Positions 32,191-42,509 of a DNA stretch of 64,000 bases are shown piece after piece (within the stretch, counting starts at the first letter, position 1; each line of letters opens with the position of its first letter). The stretch is from Aurelia coerulea (taxonomy: Eukaryota > Cnidaria > Scyphozoa > Semaeostomeae > Ulmaridae), in contig CM076949.1 of the NCBI GenBank assembly GCA_039566865.1, positions 10,455,501-10,519,500 on the forward strand, written 5' to 3'. The notes under the pieces are model-generated. The model had not been told where the DNA came from, did no database searches, and saw nothing but the letters and a program-made list of their open reading frames with translations. The position numbers were made by a program, and so were the translations under genes.

Positions 32191-34350
32191 CGGGCTGGGG
32201 GGCACTACACCCCTACAAAATATCGTATACCTTTGACAAAATCCTTTTGTTACAAGAACATTTTTATCAAACATCTGTAAGCTCCTTTTGTTTTACCGAT
32301 ATCTTGAATGAGTGAAATGCCCCTGCCCTCCCGTACGATTTGCGCGGATTCCTTGCCGGAATTTTTCTTTATTCTGCTAGAACTGACCAGAGAGAGAAAC
32401 TTTTCCAGCTGTTATCTAATTAATCAACTTTAGCCTAAATCTAACTTAAATGCGATTACTAAGCTAATTCTAACTATTAAAGCTTGAAATGGGGTATTGG
32501 AGACGCAAAGAGGGAGGACAACCGTCCCATGGGGTGTAACCAGCACTGCAGAACAAAAGCCAAATCATTCTGCAGTGTCAGTAGAATTTAGAAGGCGGGT
32601 CCTGGACGGATATTTGGCCGGTGGTCCGTCCGAGGATGTGCCTAAGAGTGAAATGATACGTCAAAGGCGGGTCCCTGCTTGGGATGTGCCAGAGAAGGGC
32701 GGGTCCCATACTGGTAAGTCCGTACCATTCTGGGATGTGCCTGGCAAATCAAATTAGATAGATAATCATGGTCAATCTAACGGATTTACCTGTATCTCAT
32801 TGTATGGGTATTTAGGCCAATAGAATAGGTTTTTGCATGCTTGAGAAAAAACAAGCTTTCAACTTTTCGTGGTCTATGACAAAATTGGCCTGTTAGGGAC
32901 AATTGACTCCCTCGATGGTCTCTTTGCGGAACCTAGTGAATCTAGTAAGCTGTGATCAAATAAGTACGTTACTTCAAATAGCTAGCATTATACATGTAAA
33001 CAGAAAAATCGAAAGAATCTATGTAATAAGGTTCATTGTCCCATCCAATACCATAAGTTGTAGTTAATTTTTCCATCCTCGTCTGTTAGTAAAGTGAAGG
33101 GGAGTGAAGCAAAGAAATCGAGTTTTTAAAACATAAACAGAACTATAGATATCAACAACTAGGTGAAGAGATTATGATACTTCTACAATCTAACTATTAC
33201 GTTTCTACGGTCATCTGAAAAGGAAAAATAGATTAGTTTAAGTGAGGGTTAGGAAGTGCAACTGCGGCAGTCAGAGAGACTTTGCTCGACGCACCTTTTT
33301 CGAACGTTGGTACTTTCCTCGCCTGGGTAATCATAAACTATGGTCTGCTACTTCACAATGTAATCACAGACAGGCTACTACTTTCCCTTTTGAGGTAATC
33401 CCAACGCCTCGTTCTCTGAGGGTAATCATAAGCCACAAGCAGGTACTTTCCCCGTCGGGTAATCCCTGCGACCTACTACTTTCCCTCTCGGGGTAGTATC
33501 ATATATTTGTTGAGGTCTATCGAGCAGGCCTTTTGAATTTAAATGTGGAGCCGATGGAGAAGGTTATTAAAATCCTTCCAGCTGCAATGGTTGGATAACC
33601 GCCGCAGTTGAACTTCAATTTGAAATAAATAACGATTTTCTTTGCTTCTTCAAACCTTGGAAATATTAGGCTTGCATTTCGTACTAAGGTCAAGCACATC
33701 ATGGGTACATCCTACCTGAATTGATTGCTGTATTTTAAAAAGGGAAGGGCGGGTGGGGATTTTTTCTTCGGAAAGATTTTCATCCGTTTTCTGACTTAAA
33801 ATTTGAGATGAATGGGCGAAGGAGGCGTATTGCCAATTTATAGATTTATGTGTTACAAATTTTGCTGTCCTGTGATTGGTTTAGGTTAACTCTGATGAGA
33901 AAAGTGGAATCCTTTGTTTCTGTCGGTTTGAATCTGTTATAAAATTTTTGCATCCAGTGATTGGTTAATCCAGGATCCATGTGACGCGTGTTTTTTAAGC
34001 TTACTCTGATGGGGGATCTTGACATAGCGCGGTCACACGTTCATGAGGAGAAAGTGCTTGCCGCTCTCTTTGGTAACGAATTTCTCTTCCTGAGCTGCTA
34101 AGTGTTTTACCCAAGAGGGTGTTTTTTACTGATTAGAGGGGGCCCCGCAACACTCCAGCAAAGCTGGCAACGGCCGCCCACCTAATTACTTTAATCCTCT
34201 ATTCCCTTCCATTACACTAATGTGTGATGTGAGCCGATGTTTTACTCGTCGTGACCTACATCAGGCTTTCCCGAAATCTCATAGGCGACCAAAGGCGAGA
34301 TGATATTTTGCTTTTTCTTTAGACACTGATCCGCGCTACAGTCCACGTAA
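32191..34350. other. Mostly unassigned sequence with weak repeats
   Basis: At 32590-32750 a GGCGGGTCC...GGGATGTGCC unit recurs three times with decay. At 33290-33500 a ~45-bp unit around TACTTTCCCTCTCGGGTAATC recurs about four times. No coding region or terminal repeats were recognised. This segment separates gag block 1 from block 2 and so is probably inserted or duplicated material. Confidence 0.45.
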
Positions 34351-34351
34351 A

Positions 34352-35365
34352 AACTCGATTTCATTTTTCATTTTCATTTTCAATTTTTTAGGCATGGTAG
34401 CCCCTCAGTTAGAGAAAAACTGATTTACAGGGGGCCATGCAATAAAAATACTAAAAACTAAACTAAGATTACAATTTCTGATTAAAATAATATCAATAAA
34501 AGTAAAATGAAAGAGTTCATTGCATAAAGCATCTCAGCTTATGCTTTGTGGGATTTCATCAACCCTTCCCGGAATTTCTTTAGAGTAGGTGCTCCTTTTA
34601 ATTCATCATTCAACCCATTCCAGAGACTGGCCCCTCTGAATGAAAAACATCTCTGACCAGCTGATGTTCTTAACATTGGAGTCCTAAGGTTTATATTAGA
34701 ATTCCTCAGTACGCGAGAGGTTGTTACGTTCACTCTATTGAACATGTCGCTCATATAGGACGGCGCATCACCGTTTAGGGACTTGAAAACCATTTTTAGT
34801 GTTTCAAGATCAATCAATTCCCTAACCGTGGGCCATCCTAGGGCACGAAAGAGTGGCAAGGCTGACTGGTCATATCGGCTGCCGGTAACTATTCTGGCAG
34901 CACGATTTTGTAGCTTTTGGAGTTTATTAAGAGAGGTCTCACCAACATTCCCCCAAACAGGGCAGCAATATCTAAAGTAAGGTTCCACGAGGCTTTTGTA
35001 CATCTGTTTAACAGTGGATGCAGGCACGTACCTTTTAGAGTATCTTAATATGCCAATACCTCTAGAAATCTTACTTGTCAATGAGGCCAATTGGGAAGAC
35101 CATTTTAATTGCTGATCTACTTGAACTCCTAGGTATTTAGTATATTCAGCCATTTTAATATCGTCCTCCCCGATTTTAAACTGTGGTTTAGCTGAGCCAG
35201 GTGAAGTAAGTTTTTTCAGTTTACCTGGGAGTCCGATAATCATGCCTTCAGTTTTTGCAACATTTAATGATAGCTTGTTTCCTTGTAGCCACAATTTCAA
35301 AGCAGCTAAATCAGCGTTAATAGCGTCATTGATCTCAGAAACGGAATTAGCGAGAGATACCGGAT
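34352..35365 (-). pseudogene. 5'-truncated CR1-group LINE 3' end
   Basis: Minus-strand frame EINDAINADLAALKLWLQGN, KLSLNVAKTEGMIIGLPGKL, YTKYLGVQVDQQLKWSSQL, YFRYCCPVWGNVGETSLNKL, QKLQNRAARIVTGSRYDQSA, CFSFRGASLWNGLNDELKGA, ending at a TAA/TGA near 34539. The 253-codon frame is intact. A 3' UTR leads to a (GAAAAT)n tail at 34358-34385. Relatively young truncated insertion. Confidence 0.93.
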
Positions 35366-35691
35366 AAAACTGCGGTGGTAAAATTAACCCTACGAAAGTT
35401 TCACTTTAGTGCTGAAATAGCTAATTAAGAATAACTATAAACTACCGGACCGTCCCGCGGTCCTGCATTATTTACAGGGGTATTTATTTGTTTTCTCCTC
35501 TCTGCAAATCTACTCTTTCGACATAACTATGCTTGTACAAAATTTTAATTCTTATGTGCGTGGGAAAAATAGGGGATATTGAATTTGGCCCACTGTACTT
35601 TCAGCTCTTTCCAGACTCATCTCAATAACACAAATTAGCCCACTCGCCGAATTAACTGTATTCATGTTAGGCATGAATATTATGAATGTGA
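35366..35691. other. Unassigned 325 bp before the minisatellite
   Basis: No open frame or repeat recognised. It could be BEL 5' untranslated or LTR-derived sequence, but no matching second LTR was found. Confidence 0.35.
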
Positions 35692-36158
35692 TCTGTCCGG
35701 AAGTGCATCTAATCTCGCCGATTGGAAATGTGATCTTTCCGGAAGTGCATCAAATCTCGCCAATTGGAAATGTGATCTGTCCGGAAGTGCATCTAATCTC
35801 GCCGATTGGAAATGTGATCTTTCCGGAAGTGCATCAAATCTCGCCAATTGGAAATGTGATCTGTCCGGAAGTGCATCTAATCTCGCCGATTGCGAATGTG
35901 CTCTGTCCGGAAGTGCATCTAACTTGCCGATTGGGAATGTGATCACATTTCCAATCGGCGAGATTAGATGCACTTCCGGACAGATCACATTCCCAATCGG
36001 CGAGATTTGATGCACTTCCGGAAATATCACATTTCCAATCGGCGAGATTTGATGCACTTCCGGAAATATCAAATTCCCAATCGGCGAGATTAGATGCACT
36101 TCCGAACAGATCACATTTCCAATCGGCGAGATTAGATGCACTTCCGGACAGATCAAAT
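35692..36158. repeat. 42-bp gag minisatellite, blocks 2 and 3, head-to-head palindrome
   Basis: About six direct units (35692-35941) meet about five inverted units (35942-36158) at a palindromic junction centred on TGATCA (around 35941). The flanks of the junction read GCCGATTGGGAATG and its near-inverse. Reading on either strand gives DALPDRSHFQ-type peptides in turn. Confidence 0.95.
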
Positions 36159-36164
36159 TTTGGC

Positions 36165-39040
36165 TATTTACGAGACGAAGCTCGATAAAAATGTTGATGA
36201 CGATCTTGTCAGTATTGATGGCTTTTCCATTAGGAGATGCGATCACAATCGCAGCGGTGGCGGAGTTGCCATTTATATTAACGATGCCCTTATTGATAAA
36301 TGTACAGTTCGGGACCATATTCCAAAGTCCTCCCTCGAGGCACTGTGTATAGAACTGAAGCCAGTCCGCTCAGCACCTTTTGTTGTGCTGGCTTGGTATC
36401 GTCCTCCTGATGTGTCGAATGAGGTTTTTGATGACCTCGAGAAAACCTTGCAGTTTCTTGACAAGGAAGGGAAAGAGATCATCATTTTGGGTGACACTAA
36501 TTGTGACATCTTGCCTAACTATTCTTCTTCGCAACTTAGCAAGGACATCAATCTCCCATTGCACTCAAATCGATTATTACAAATGTATAATCTTTTCGGT
36601 TTTCACCAGCTGATAGAGACTGCCACTAGAGAAACTACTACATCCTCTACCCTAATAGATCATGTTGCTACTACAAACAAATCAAATATTGTAGTATCAG
36701 GCGTTCACCATATTGGCCTGAGCGACCATTATTTGGTCTATGGTGTCAGAAAATTTCGTGGTTCTCTAAAGAAGCAGCATAAGAGTATTTCAACAAGGAG
36801 TATGAAAGATTTTGACAAAACTGAATTTTTGAATGACTTGCTTTCAGTGGATTGGAAGGGTATTGTTTCCAATACTGACGACATTAATGTCGTCGTTGAA
36901 CATTGGTCCAATATATTTTCACATATTTTAGAGAAGCATGCTCCTATGTGCAATAAACGGGTGTCCGAAAGATTTTCCCCTTGGCTCACAAAAGAATTTC
37001 GGAAGTTGTCTGCCAGTCGCGATAAGCTTCGTAAGCAAGCCGTGCGTTCTAAATCTGAAATTCTACAGCAGGCATATAGGCAGTTGAGAAACAAGGTCAA
37101 TAAATTAAACCTTGACTTGAAGCGTGAGTTTTTTACAAATAAGATTACCTCTTATCAGGGTGATCTTAAAAGTACATGGAAAGTTATTAACCAGGTTATA
37201 AACAAAAAATCTAAGACCACAAATATCTCATCTCTCAGTATTGATGGAAATACAGTCCTAGGTGTTAAAGGTATCGCAGAATCAATGAATGAATTTTTCT
37301 ACAATGTTGGCAATAAACTCAGCAGCAAAATACCGCACAAGAAAAATCCTCTTTTAGAAAATGAATATTCAGTTAACGAAAAGAAATCCCAGTTTCATTT
37401 CCAGCCGATAGGTATTCGGCAGGTTGAAAAGGCTCTAGGCAAATTCAACTCATCGATGGGATTTGGTACTGATGGTATTGCTAATTTCTTTCTGAAAGCT
37501 GGTCTTACGGTCATAGCTGAGTCCCTTTGCGGCATTTTCAATCTATCTCTAGCAACTGGGAGCTTTCCCAATTCATGGAAGGTTGCGAGAGTTGCCCCTA
37601 TATTCAAAAGTGGGCAAAAAGATGATCGCTCTAACTACAGACCAATATCGGTACTCCCTTTCTTGTCTAGAGTATTCGAAAAGCTGGTTTACAACCAGGT
37701 TTACCAACACTTGGATAGAAACAAGCTCCTTTTCTCGCACCAGTCTGGCTTCAGGTCTTTGCACTCTGTGGTTACTTGCTTATTAAATAGCACTGACGAT
37801 TGGTATGTAAATATGGATAACGGGAAATACACTGCGATGGTATTTATCGACCTAAAAAAGCTTTTGATACCGTTGATCATCAAATTTTACTTGCGAAACT
37901 AAAAAAATATGGCATAGATGGTCATGAGCATTCTTGGTTTAAGTCCTATCTGCAAAACCGACGTCAATTCTGCAAGGTCAATGGCACATCCTCAAGTTTA
38001 CAAAAGGTTGATTGCGGAGTGCCACAGGGTTCATGTCTTGGTCCACTCCTTTTTCTAATTTATATTAACGATTTCCCTATGTCTCTCCGTAAATGCAATG
38101 TGACAATGTATGCTGATGACACAAGTATTTCACATTCTGCGAAAAATATCAACGAGTTGAATGACACACTGAATAGTGATCTCGATCGGCTAAAGGAATG
38201 GTTACAAGGGAACAAACTGTCACTAAATGTCGTAAAGACACAGGCGATGGTTGGCGATGGCGATGGCGACAGGTGTAGGTTCTCGACCAAACCTAAAAAA
38301 GATTGCTGACAATAAACTAGAGACCCCATCATTTGTTATTGATGGCGCTGAAATTGACATCGTTAAAAATGTAAAATATTTAGGAGTCCAATTTGATGAT
38401 AGCCTCGTTTGGGATCGGAACACAAATTTATTATGTAGCAAACTGTCTCGTGCTCTAGGATTTTTGAAATATGCCAAAAAATTCGTACCCAAGGATACCT
38501 TAATCAAAATGTATCATGGCATCGTAGAGCCACATTTCCGTTATTGCTGTTCTGTTTGGGGAGGCTGCAGTGAAACCAGATTGCAAACCATACAAAAATT
38601 GCAAAATCGAGCTGCAAGAATTGTCACCAATAGCAGCTATGATGTATCCGCCTCAAATTTGATCAAGGAACTAAATTGGCCAACGGTTACGGAAATGATA
38701 AAATGCGAGACAGCTACTATTACATACAAAGCATTGTCAGGTCTTGCACCCGGCTATCTTTCAAACCTTTTCAAGAAAAACTCTGCGCGTGATATCAGTA
38801 TGAATTTGCGGAATACCATTGCCGATGTCCTTGTTCCAAGGATGAAAACTTGCAATGGGCAGAAAGCGATATCTTTCCGGGGTGCAAAGACTTGGAATGA
38901 ATTGCCTTTGGATGTCAAACAAGCACCCTCTCTTAGCATTGTTAAAAGTATGCTGAAGAGTAATCCCCTGTAAAGCAATCCTCTCGATTGACGGGGCCAC
39001 CGTGTAAAAATAATGAAAAATGAAAAAAAAATGAAATGAA
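36165..39040 (+). pseudogene. CR1-group LINE, endonuclease and RT nearly complete
   Basis: Begins inside the endonuclease (AIYETKLDKNVDDD; GGGVAIYIND; WYRPPD; GDTNCD; SDHYLVYG with catalytic Asp-His). The RT follows: KVARVAPIFKSG, NYRPISVLPFLSRVFEKL, SGFRSLHSV, FIDLKKAFDTVDH, CGVPQGSCLGPLLFLIYIND, MYADDTS (catalytic), LQGNKLSLN, then the C-terminus NRAARIVTNSSY, SFRGAKTWNELPL, stop at 38971. There are two defects: a frameshift in an A-run at about 37855, and a ~19-bp GCGATG slippage insertion at about 38247-38268. 5'-truncated by roughly the first 60-100 residues of EN. The tail is AT-rich with GAAA runs at 39010-39040. It sits between inverted gag-minisatellite blocks. Confidence 0.95.
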
Positions 39041-39041
39041 A

Positions 39042-39290
39042 ATGATCTGTCCGGAAGTGCATCTAATCTCGTCGATTGGGAATGTGATCTGTCCGGAAGT
39101 GCATCTAATCTCGTCGATTGGGAATTTGATCTGTCCGGAAGTACATCTAATCTCGCCGATTGGGAATTTGATCTGTCCGGAAGTACATCTAATCTCGCCG
39201 ATTGAGAATGTGATCTGTCGGGAAGTGCATCAAATCTCGCCGACTGGAAATGTGATCTTGCCGGAAGTGCGTCAAACTTGTGGACGCTTT
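39042..39290 (-). repeat. 42-bp gag minisatellite, block 4 (~6 units)
   Basis: Direct (+ strand GATCTGTCCGGAAGTGCATC) units, with GTACATC and GTCGATTG variants. The minus strand continues past the last unit as KFDALPARSHFQ preceded by RTCSSSQEDSTC, so this may be the original 5' portion of the BEL gag. Confidence 0.92.
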
Positions 39291-39856
39291 AGCACGTGCT
39301 ATCCTCTTGGGAAGATGAACAAGTCCTCCCGATAGTATCGATGACCTATTCAGGGGGATTCCATTCTCCCATTAGGACAAAATACATGAATTTATGCTAG
39401 TGTCATCAATTTCAGAAAGGAAATGAGTTGCTCATTGTTTTGATTCGTTTTTGCAGGTTTTTGGAAGGGGCTTTCTGCAGAAAATCACCCATATCCACGG
39501 GATTGTAGATCGCAGATGCTCTAACTGCTTTTGAAACCTGACACGGGACTGTTGACGTCAGGCCTCAATCAATAATTTAATGGGGTAAATGAACGTCTGG
39601 TTTTAAATTTTACTTTCTTGGGGCAAATGTTACAGTTGACTCGAGGTGACTCTGTGCCGCTGTGCAAGCATCAATCCACGGGAACATGTTTTCCTTTTTG
39701 GTCGAACAAGGGATGCGAGGACCCCTGAAAAACTAGCTCTTGTGTGCTGAAGGGCTGCCCCCTCCAGTAGAAAAAAGAAATATGAAACAAGAAAAGTATC
39801 GGAATTGCCGCAACTTCGAAGAAGCTCGTTTCTCCCATCTGAAGGTCACCATGTGC

Positions 39857-40031
39857 CAGGGACGTAGGAAGCATCTGAAACTTGGAGGGGCACGATACTT
39901 CAAGGGCACTTTTCTCTTAAGCTAAAGGGGCACTTCCTGAAATTAAGAAGAGCACTTCTTTGCTTATTGCAAAATCTTGGGGAGGGGGGGGGGCACGTGC
40001 CCCCAGCGCCAACCCAGTTCCTACGTCTCTG
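39857..40031. mobile_element. hAT-like MITE, 175 bp
   Basis: Ends CAGGGACGTAGGAAGCA and (inverse) CAGAGACGTAGGAACTGG; exact 8-bp duplication CCATGTGC (39849-39856 and 40032-40039). A G-run/C-run hairpin GGGGGGGCACGTGCCCCC lies inside. The 3' half and its flank have later been duplicated at 40094-40255. Confidence 0.9.
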
Positions 40032-40255
40032 CCATGTGCTCTTTCCTGTCTGCAATGGTTATTTGGAAGCATTTTCTCTAAGCTGTTTTAATAAGCTAAA
40101 GGGGCACTTCCTGAAAATAAAAAGGGCTCTTCTTTGCTTATTGCAAAATCTTGGGAGCACGTGCCCCCAGTGCCCCCCAGTTCCTACGTCTCTGCCATGT
40201 ACTCTTTCCTGTCTGCAATGGTTATTTGGCATCTTCTTGCCTAAGCTGTTTTAAA
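39919..40255. repeat. ~175-bp tandem duplication covering half of the hAT MITE and its flank
   Basis: GCTAAAGGGGCACTTCCTGA at about 39920 recurs at about 40094, and the CTCTTTCCTGTCTGCAATGG flank recurs about 170 bp later. The second copy has lost the G-run. Confidence 0.88.
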
Positions 40256-40495
40256 CTTTGTTCTGTACCAGCGTTCTTCGTACATGGCTAATGGGCCCCT
40301 TTAATTTCAAGATGTCGTCGCTAGGCCTAAAACGGCGTAGGAGACAACAATACAAGACAACAACACAGCCAGTCTTCGGGTCTTTATTTAGGTCAGCGCT
40401 TGTAATACGGCTCCCACGTTGAAAACAAATGAAAGGGAGAAAGAAGAGTGAGGAACACAACGAAAGAAAACTGTAAAATCCTCATCTAAACTTAC

Positions 40496-40805
40496 CATAC
40501 ATCCATCGATTCCCTGGCATCGAATCGAGATCTGCTTCGTTCGGTTCGTTATCGGGCCTATCGTCCTCTTCGCTCGATGTTGAAAGAGGTTCGTCTTGAT
40601 ATGGTTCAAATGGCGCTGCTGCTTCTCCAAAATCGTAAATTTCATTTTCTCTGTCTTCCAGAATATCTTTGTCACTGTTCTCCGCCAACATTAACTCAGA
40701 AATATCGCTGCTATCCCTACTGTCAGACACTTTCCGAGAGGAGCAGTTCAATCCTACGGGCTTCTTCAACAGCCACAATACTTTATTGAAATGAAATGTG
40801 CCCAC
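40496..40805 (-). CDS. Candidate first exon, acidic N-terminus of a P2X7-tail-like protein
   Basis: Minus-strand ATG at 40805, then SRKVSDSRDSSDISELMLAE, an acidic stretch, AAPFEPYQDEPLSTSSEEDD and DSMPGNRWMYG, meeting a GTAAG donor (rc of 40491-40495). Acidic leaders with a PYxxEP motif are, from memory, seen ahead of the cysteine-rich P2X7 cytosolic-domain-like proteins that are abundant in cnidarians. The cysteine-rich domain itself is not found downstream, so the gene would be partial or the exon solitary. It lies inside the large SLF1-like intron on the opposite strand. Confidence 0.35.
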
Positions 40806-41309
40806 TTGAATACGTCACTCGCCCCAGGCCCTTGTCAATCGACCTCCCACCAAAAAACCCCCCAAAACTCACTGTTCCGCACCCCAATATAAAAATTAGT
40901 GTCATTATCGCATTCAGCGATGTTGGTTTCCTTCAGTAAAGTCATAAAGCAAAGTTCATCTCTTTCATTTCGGTGGCACTTTAATACATTCATACATAAA
41001 ACAAAGTAGCTTGAATTGGAAAAGGTCTGAAAGCCGTAAGATTTTCTATTGGAGGTCGAGATCGAGGCTATGTTCAAGATGGACGCCTGAAAGAGCAAAG
41101 CGAGCAAAAGGTTGTTAATTTAAACTTTGCATTCGTAATCCGCCAACTTCTATGACATCAAACCTTTAATTGAGTGCCTTTTTTACATTTTATGCATGAT
41201 ATCCTGTTTTATTTCACATCGCTACCGATAGTTTACCATCATCGTTGCTGCACTCGTGGTTGGGCCTAAGCTTCGCGTGCATCATATTGATGCCGCGCTC
41301 GCATAGAGT

Positions 41310-42017
41310 TTGACCATGGGTGATGTCACACTTGATGCTATCAAAGACTTATTGACTCAGCAAAAACATGACATAGTCAGAGAATTCAACATAAAATTCA
41401 CCGAGATGAAAATTGAACTGAAGCAAGTTCGTCTAATAGCCGACGAGGCTATTTCCAAAACATCTGCCACTCAGAGTGAAGTTGATCAACTAAAATCTGA
41501 TGTTTTGGCACTGCAGGAAGCTAACAAGTCAATGATGGCAGATCTTGACGACCAAATTAACCGATCAATGAGGTCTACACTTATCTTTAAAGGGATCAAA
41601 GATGAACCCAATGAGTCCTGGGAGAATACAGAACAAATCCTAACAGAAGTTATTGTCCGTCATCTTAAAATGAATGCAAACAATGTTGCTGATATGCTTG
41701 AAAGAGTTCATAGAGGCAAAACATCATCTGAAAGAAATGGGCCCCCTTACATCTTTGCCAAATTTTATTCATGGAAAGACAGTGAACAAGTCAAAACTGG
41801 TTTTGCTGATGCTAACCGAACGCACCCAAAGATGCAAATTCGAGTGGAACAAATGTATTCAAAACTGGTCACTGCAAGACGCAACACAGCCATGCTTGCT
41901 CGTAAACAACTATTATTGGATGGAACTATTACAAATGGTTACCTGTCATACCCAGCCACTCTAATGGTTAAGAAGTCAAAGACTGAAAAACAGTACAAAA
42001 GATTTAAATCGTACTAA
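41310..42017 (+). CDS. LINE ORF1 protein (coiled coil, RRM-like core)
   Basis: An intact 235-codon frame: a coiled-coil N-terminus (EMKIELKQVRLIADEAISKT; LKSDVLALQEANKSMMADL) followed by RSTLIFKGIKDEPNESWENT, ADMLERVHRGK, YIFAKFYSWKDSEQVKTGF and a basic C-terminus. This coiled coil/RRM/C-terminal order is that of L1-type and some CR1-group ORF1 proteins, which bind and package the element RNA. ORF2 starts about 490 bp downstream. The intact frame suggests the copy is fairly young, although ORF2 is broken. Confidence 0.8.
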   Translation: MTMGDVTLDAIKDLLTQQKHDIVREFNIKFTEMKIELKQVRLIADEAISKTSATQSEVDQLKSDVLALQEANKSMMADLDDQINRSMRSTLIFKGIKDEPNESWENTEQILTEVIVRHLKMNANNVADMLERVHRGKTSSERNGPPYIFAKFYSWKDSEQVKTGFADANRTHPKMQIRVEQMYSKLVTARRNTAMLARKQLLLDGTITNGYLSYPATLMVKKSKTEKQYKRFKSY

Positions 42018-42509
42018 TCGGTTATTGATAATCCCTTATTTTTTAGGATCTGTTTCGGCTGGTGTGCCTTGCGTGTGGTGCCTCTTTGCTGTTTTGCCAT
42101 TTTCCTCGCACATGTGGCCTGTGGGAGTGGTTGCAGTGGGGGGATGGTGCATGTTTGGGGCACTGGTTGAAACAGACCAATTTTAATTTTTTGAAGGATC
42201 CGTCTATCCATATTCTTGCATAGCTTATCGTGACCTATGCTGGAATGTCAACATCCTATTCTAGATTATGTAACTACAGTGCAAAGAGATCAAATCCTTT
42301 TTTTCTAAAGGCACAGTATGCAGTACTTTCCTGATCTCATAGAATAGCTAACTACACCCTGAAAAACCTTTGTGCTAATGCTGATTTTCTTGATCCTTGC
42401 TCTTGCATTTCTTGGGTTCTGATCAAACTATTTGATTCTGTTTGATCCCCGTTGTTTTTTGTTTTATTTTTTTTTCTTTTTATTTTAGCTTTTAACCAAA
42501 GATAACCAG
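42018..42509 (+). other. LINE inter-ORF region
   Basis: No open frame of note. It ends in a T-rich tract (42455-42495) just before the ORF2 start. The spacing suggests ORF2 is translated by a separate initiation event, which is inference. Confidence 0.5.

Noticed and set aside
34020..34330. snRNA or rRNA-like segment
   Set aside because: GC-richer and partly structured in appearance, but no diagnostic motif of a known small RNA could be placed.
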